Assembly (NCBI RefSeq): GCF_037975245.1
Contig: NC_092568.1
Span: forward strand, 2,416,001-2,480,000
Source of the DNA: Apostichopus japonicus
Lineage: Eukaryota; Echinodermata; Holothuroidea; Aspidochirotida; Stichopodidae
Length of the DNA stretch: 64,000 bases
Direction: 5' to 3'
Part shown: positions 61,201-64,000 of the stretch, piece after piece
Layout of the letters: each line of letters starts with the position of its first letter
Numbering within the stretch: the stretch's first letter is position 1
The notes under the pieces: generated by a model
Database searches by the model: none
What the model saw: the letters and a program-made list of their open reading frames with translations, nothing else
Told to the model about the DNA's origin: nothing
Made by a program: the position numbers and the translations under genes

Positions 61201-63456
61201 TCTCAGAGAATTATGAGGCAGGCGTTTAATCGTCACAAATTATTAATGCATTTCTTGCTTAAGACACTTCGACCCTCGATTATTGTTCAATTTTAAGTTT
61301 TCACTCAATTTGATTCAGAACACCGGAGCCAAAAAAGAAAACCTAATTATGTATTTTTATAAAGTCTCCACATTTCACTACTACAGGTGTACAATATTTG
61401 ATCGTCTACACAGTAAAATTCCTTTGTTTTTGCTTTTTTCCTGACAAAAAGTAGCTTGATGCTGTACGTTTAGAAAAAATTGTGAGGAACCTTTTATTTT
61501 CTGATTATTTCAGGAGAGCGGTAAAGAAAAGTGTTTCAAGTACTGGCCAAACTGTGGACACGTGAACAACACTGCCGAATTTGGACCAGTAAGTATCACT
61601 GTCATTTCCCTTCTTTCTGTTTGTAGAAAATTTTCTCTGTATGCCAAGTATCCCGCTTCTTGCCAGGCTTACGACTGTGGTTTCCAAGTTTGGACATTAA
61701 GAAGATTTTGTCTTTGCTCTCTCCCTTTGCTCTTTGCTCTCCCAACATCATACAAGATTACTCACTAAACTACATATGGTTTCCATGGGATCTGTAGTTA
61801 GGATATGATAATTTCCTTCCAAATCCTGATCAACTAGAATATCTGAACAAGAAGTGATGAAGTCAATTAAGTAACAAATGCTTCAAAATTCATATTCTTT
61901 CCATTATTCACTTGTTTCATTGAGTTCTCAGTACTTGATTTTTGTTTCATGGGGAATGTACCAAGATACACTTATCATAAATATCTTATTTGACTATAAA
62001 ATGTTTTTGCGTTATATGACTATAACATACCTGATTATGCTATACATACCTGAATCTGCTATGCATACCTCATATGTCATTTTCAATAGTCTGTATTTAT
62101 TAATTATTCCAGAACTCGATGAAATAAATCCACCTTCCTGAAAATATACAATTCCCCTTAGACCTCTCTTATACTTTCCCAGTAAGATAATTCCATTTAT
62201 TAGTAGACCCGTTGATCAAAGTTTCTATATTTTTCCTTTCTGGCAGTTCCGTATCATTGGTCAATTTAGCAATGACTCTGGCAGCTACACCACCAGTGGT
62301 TTGACAGTGAGGCACATTCCATCTGGAGAGCAGAGAACAGTCTGGCACCTGCAATATAACCATTGGCCAGACAAAGGAGTACCAGACGATATACATAGCT
62401 TCTTGAGTAAGTCACTTACAAACTCTGTGAGAAAATCAATGGAGAGTTCATAAATCCTGTGTGCTTCATACCATGTACTGTAACATATTACTGCTGCCCA
62501 TGAACTTAAAATGCATAGTACTTCTGGAAAGGCTCTGTGGTTTACTCTTTATAAAAGTTACACCCCCCTCTCCACCCCCCCCCACCCCAGCAAGTTATTT
62601 TACAAGCATGTTTGTCATTGTTTACTGGTCTTATCCTAATAAGCAGGTGAAATTGTTTATCCAAATGTGCTTTTAAAATATTTTATTTTATTTTCATGTT
62701 AAAGCTTTCTTGGAAGAGTTTCAGACGGTTTGTCGTCATGCAGAGGGCTTGAATGAAGATAAGGAGAGAGCGCCACCACTGATTCACTGCTGCGCAGGCG
62801 TTGGTCGAACTGGCGTCTTAATACTAGCAGATGTCATGGTCAACAGTCTAGAGAGAAATGAGGTGAGCTTCATTGACATTCTTGCCCCTATTTTCACACA
62901 TTTATTAACAAAGGAGTAAATAATGTTAGAATCAGGGGAAAAGCATGTGTGGCATTGTTTTGCGTTGTGGTGAGAGCTGCCAAACGATAATTAGTTAGAC
63001 TGACAGAAGTTGATAGGATGCTGTTCCACACTTACTACCCTCAAAATTAACTTGTTCATAGTGTTTATTTCTAGTCAAAATATCCGATCCATGACGTGTA
63101 CTTCTCTATGATGATTATGGACCCAAACCACTTGTGTCTATATTCTCTTTCACACCATCACTTTGTGTGTTTAGGTAGACTATATCCAGACTACATGCTA
63201 GCTGAAAGCCATTTATGATCGATTTCTCTGCTCTGGGCTTTCTCACAACTTTACAATAATTTACTTATTTGAATTATGATGAATTTCATTGTTTATCAGC
63301 AGTTGTTTTGTTGTTTTTTCTTGACAGGAGATCAATATTCCAAAGATGTTAGAAAACCTAAGACAGCAGAGGATGTTGATGGTACAGACCGTCAGCCAGT
63401 ATATCTTTGTCTATCAAACTCTGATCAACTTCCTGCGAAACACGAGACTGATATAA
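34123..63456 (+). CDS. PTPN14: FERM-domain tyrosine phosphatase, PTPN14/PTPN21 (Pez) ortholog
   Basis: Non-receptor PTP of cell junctions; in animals it restrains YAP/Yorkie (Hippo pathway) and regulates catenin phosphorylation. I join 15 coding exons: 34123-34296, 42537-42706, 46107-46204, 46703-46782, 50883-51041, 52207-52295, 54360-54530, 56474-56625, 57227-59130, 59726-59875, 60817-61014, 61514-61588, 62247-62406, 62705-62862, 63328-63456. All are GT-AG and phase-consistent, giving about 1,288 residues (human PTPN14 and PTPN21 about 1,180). Order: FERM (about 20-315), linker with YRQTPDYETAMRQ (464-476) and PPPY (595-598), then PTP (about 1000-1288) with WPD (1180-1182) and HCCAGVGRTG (1221-1230). 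The start MPFGIKLKKTKRY and end NTRLI match the family. Whether it is the single pre-duplication ortholog of both vertebrate paralogs cannot be settled here; Pez-type single copy is expected. Confidence 0.94.
38067..38094. repeat. Perfect 13-bp inverted repeat with 2-bp spacer
   Basis: TGTACAGTATATA, then CC, then TATATACTGTACA. The arms are exact reverse complements. The same core (TGTACAGTA/TACTGTACA) is scattered through the surrounding 15 kb. It could form a cruciform or be a dimeric protein-binding site; no function is known to me. Confidence 0.85.
39081..39268. repeat. Pyrimidine-rich degenerate tandem repeat
   Basis: About ten units of CCCCTCCTCTCTTAACA-like sequence, roughly 14-20 bases each, on the + strand, almost purine-free apart from the AA and GT spacers. 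This strand asymmetry favours triplex (H-DNA) formation. It lies in intron 1 of gene 2 and is followed by a poly-C run. Confidence 0.8.
41170..41400. repeat. Degenerate ~136-bp tandem duplication
   Basis: ACAAAAGAAAGAA occurs at 41186 and again at 41322, each followed by ACTRCTA, a TACA block, ACAAG and a CAAGAA block, and each preceded by a T-rich stretch ending ATGCTT/TTGCTT. The copies are diverged, so the duplication is old. Confidence 0.5.
42537..46782 (+). CDS. PTPN14: PTPN14 coding exons 2-4 (FERM F1-F2)
   Basis: Exons 42537-42706, 46107-46204 and 46703-46782 encode residues 59-174. IEYFGLQY...RWVDLEKPLKKQLEKY and FGVMLYAPNM match human YFGLWF...RWVELEKPLKKHLDKF and FGVMFYVPNV. LEGLLPCS-type sequence and SFAVQAEFGDYG (human AVQADFGDYN) complete the acyl-CoA-binding-like F2 lobe to about EYVLLPR. 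Phases 0/2/1/0 are consistent. Two donors (GTATTG at 42707, GTACAG at 46205) are weak, so these exon ends are slightly less certain. Confidence 0.88.
43369..43396. repeat. (TCTG)n microsatellite
   Basis: A short run of TCTG repeats, CTGTCTGTCTGTCTGTCTC, within intron 2 of gene 2. Confidence 0.8.
45433..45500. mobile_element. Possible hAT element end
   Basis: CAGGGATGGGCATGAAAGTG followed by GGGCCACATC resembles the CAGGGATGGGC...GGCCACAT ends seen in many animal hAT transposons (from memory). I do not see the opposite terminal repeat (GCCCATCCCTG) nearby, so it would be a solo fragment. Confidence 0.3.
46337..46346. repeat. Poly-G tract
   Basis: Ten consecutive G after a T run, within intron 3 of gene 2. 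It is one of several 10-14-base G or C runs in the window. Confidence 0.8.
48000..48530 (+). pseudogene. Unidentified decayed coding-like insert in PTPN14 intron
   Basis: Unlike the surrounding intron, this stretch has two coding-like open segments on the + strand. One is 48017-48256 (FVKREGKLDKKEGENC...). The second, about 48325-48525, is in another frame (ILNDADILSDTPLEGKIT, then YGEKLEEEIDGVKDV). Stops and frame changes separate them. I do not recognise the protein. It may be part of a decayed retroelement, since a LINE-like 3' end follows at 49320, or a processed gene fragment. Confidence 0.25.
48530..48900. repeat. ~68-bp degenerate tandem array
   Basis: ATTTGTGATGAGAG recurs with its GATGAGAG core at 48546, 48751, 48821 and 48885. 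The first gap (205 bases) equals about three units and contains two worn copies marked by AGTAGCAGTCTGG and AGTAGCAATTTGAA. Each unit reads roughly AGTAGCARTYTGAAGGATCC, ATTTGTGATGAGAG, then GGTTT. About six units in all, in the intron between coding exons 4 and 5. Confidence 0.8.
48940..49322 (+). mobile_element. 3' end of a non-LTR retrotransposon (LINE)
   Basis: The segment ends CCTTGGAGGATACATAGAGA, AAATAAACTGAAACTGAAACT. An AATAAA followed by tandem TGAAAC units is the usual form of several LINE 3' ends. Upstream (49031-49216) is a short open frame without a reverse-transcriptase motif. Only the 3' terminus appears to be present (5' truncation is normal for LINEs). Confidence 0.45.
49872..49883. 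repeat. Poly-G tract (12 G)
   Basis: Twelve G following AAT, in intron 4 of gene 2. Confidence 0.85.
50883..54530 (+). CDS. PTPN14: PTPN14 coding exons 5-7 (FERM F2-F3)
   Basis: Exons 50883-51041, 52207-52295 and 54360-54530 encode residues 175 to about 314. EQAEFAYISEVSQLDGYGQE matches human AEAELMYINEVERLDGFGQE. LGCLFTGLFVRHINGQ matches LGIFFMGIFVRNRIGRQ. NWDKIANLSYNRRIFGIEM then DAETAKYVWRMCKLQQQFQK match the PTB-like F3 lobe and its last helix. Exon phases are 0/2/2. Introns contain poly-C runs (for example 52844-52856) and no other exon. Confidence 0.88.
52844..52856. repeat. Poly-C tract (13 C)
   Basis: Thirteen C in intron 6 of gene 2. A similar 11-C run lies at 55017-55027 in intron 7. 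Confidence 0.85.
56474..56625 (+). CDS. PTPN14: PTPN14 coding exon 8 (post-FERM basic segment)
   Basis: Encodes about residues 314-365 (GREFALDPILDHQRF, then ERKRTLIRHSELKEQN). It joins the FERM domain to the linker; RTLIRHS is a possible basophilic kinase site. Sequence is not obviously conserved with vertebrates, but phases (2 in, 1 out) and the acceptor AATTTTCGAACAG fit. Confidence 0.8.
57227..59130 (+). CDS. PTPN14: PTPN14 coding exon 9 (linker exon with PPxY)
   Basis: A 1,904-base exon encoding residues 365-999, largely disordered and Ser/Pro/Asn-rich. Conserved islands are YRQTPDYETAMRQ (464-476; human YRPTPDYETVMRQ), HTISVPEL, FRPPPPYPRG (592-601) with a PPPY motif for YAP-type WW domains, TSTPDLA and SSSPDLVGRK. 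These occur in the same order as in human PTPN14. The second PPxY of human PTPN14 (PPEY) is not seen. Base composition is more GC-rich than the flanks. Donor GTGAGT at 59131. Confidence 0.92.
59726..63456 (+). CDS. PTPN14: PTPN14 coding exons 10-15 (PTP catalytic domain)
   Basis: Exons 59726-59875, 60817-61014, 61514-61588, 62247-62406, 62705-62862 and 63328-63456 encode residues 1000-1288. In order: FTEYQQIPKK, the pTyr-recognition loop RNRF (Phe1042 where classical PTPs have Tyr and human PTPN14 has Ile), NSTGYINASHI, WEQGVQVIAML, the WPDKG loop (Asp1182, general acid), the P-loop HCCAGVGRTG (Cys1222 nucleophile, Arg1228) and the Q-loop VQTVSQYIFVYQTL. All residues needed for catalysis are present. 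The P-loop has Cys1223 where human paralogs have Ser. The stop TAA is at 63454-63456 after NTRLI. Confidence 0.93.
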
Positions 63457-64000
63457 AGTACCCAGCATGCTTAGCACTGCAACAGACTGTCCGGTGAAGC
63501 CGAAACATGATTGGAGAGTAAAGAGAAATGAAGACAAATTTTAAAACACAGCCGGAGCTTTAGAACAAGGAACATTGCACTCTAGCCTGATGACTCTTGC
63601 TTTACCATGAATGAACAAAATGGGGTTTATTGATTTCTCAAGAGCGCCTTTCAGTTTGTTTAACTATTTTAGTGCATCATTTCTATTCAGACCTACTCGG
63701 TTGGTTACGTCATTGCTCAGTATGAGGAACTTTTTTAACTTATTTAATTTCTTTGAAAGGTTCTTTGTTGCAGATTATCCAAGTTCATGTATAATGGTTT
63801 TCTATTTTTAGCTGGAACTAGGGATATAAAAAAAAACAGGGAAGATGCCTTCCTTGGCTTATTCCTTAACATCAAACAAAGGGGGCACAAGTAACAGTGT
63901 AGACTCTAAATTAAAGTTTTAATACTTTATATGGGCATTTGATGGATACCTGTTACGTCAACTAAATTAAAACATTTCAAAGTCAGGGATGATAAACAAG
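63457..64000 (+). other. PTPN14: PTPN14 3' UTR (window ends inside or just after it)
   Basis: Sequence after the stop has no further exon. ATTAAA at 63910-63915 is the first reasonable poly(A) hexamer, with another ATTAAA near 63965. The true cleavage site may lie beyond the window. Confidence 0.45.

Overview
This is animal nuclear DNA. Both genes are split by GT-AG introns, the sequence between exons is AT-rich, and the two proteins are animal-specific families. The short upstream AGGCCT-rich stretch, tRNA-derived SINEs, a LINE 3' end with a repeated TGAAAC-like tail, and many poly-C/poly-G tracts fit an invertebrate deuterostome. An echinoderm, possibly a sea cucumber, is my best guess, but no species-diagnostic marker is present. 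There is no bacterial, organellar or viral gene in the window.

Layout. Positions 1-2130 are repeat-rich flank: copies of at least two dispersed repeat families, a long (TA)n microsatellite and a tRNA-derived SINE. From about 2240 to 3350 lies the probable promoter and 5' leader of gene 1. Gene 1 (3351-23051, + strand, 16 coding exons, about 3,769 residues) is a CENP-F (mitosin) ortholog, a giant coiled-coil kinetochore/nuclear-envelope protein. It is recognised by its MSWxxxEWKxGLP start and its farnesylation-type C-terminus CTVQ. Its last intron carries an 88-bp tandem minisatellite. Positions 23052-33924 hold no recognisable protein gene: the 3' UTR of gene 1, small transposon remnants, poly-C tracts, a SINE, and probably the distal promoter or first noncoding exon of gene 2. 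Gene 2 (34123-63456, + strand, 15 coding exons, about 1,288 residues) is a FERM-domain protein tyrosine phosphatase of the PTPN14/PTPN21 (Drosophila Pez) type. It has an N-terminal FERM domain, a long linker with a PPPY motif, and a C-terminal PTP domain. Its introns (first one 8.2 kb) hold repeats, a ~68-bp degenerate tandem array and the 3' end of a non-LTR retrotransposon. The window ends in its 3' UTR.

How the genes relate. CENP-F acts in mitosis (outer kinetochore, nuclear envelope, dynein and mitochondrial linkage). PTPN14/Pez acts at cell junctions and restrains YAP/Yorkie through WW-domain binding. They do not form a known pathway. However, CENPF and PTPN14 are also immediate neighbours on human chromosome 1q, so the pair looks like an ancient deuterostome micro-synteny block. 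In human they are divergently transcribed; here both are on the same strand, implying inversion of one member in one lineage. I consider this the most interesting observation of the window. I did not find a convincing novel enzymatic or defence-type system here.
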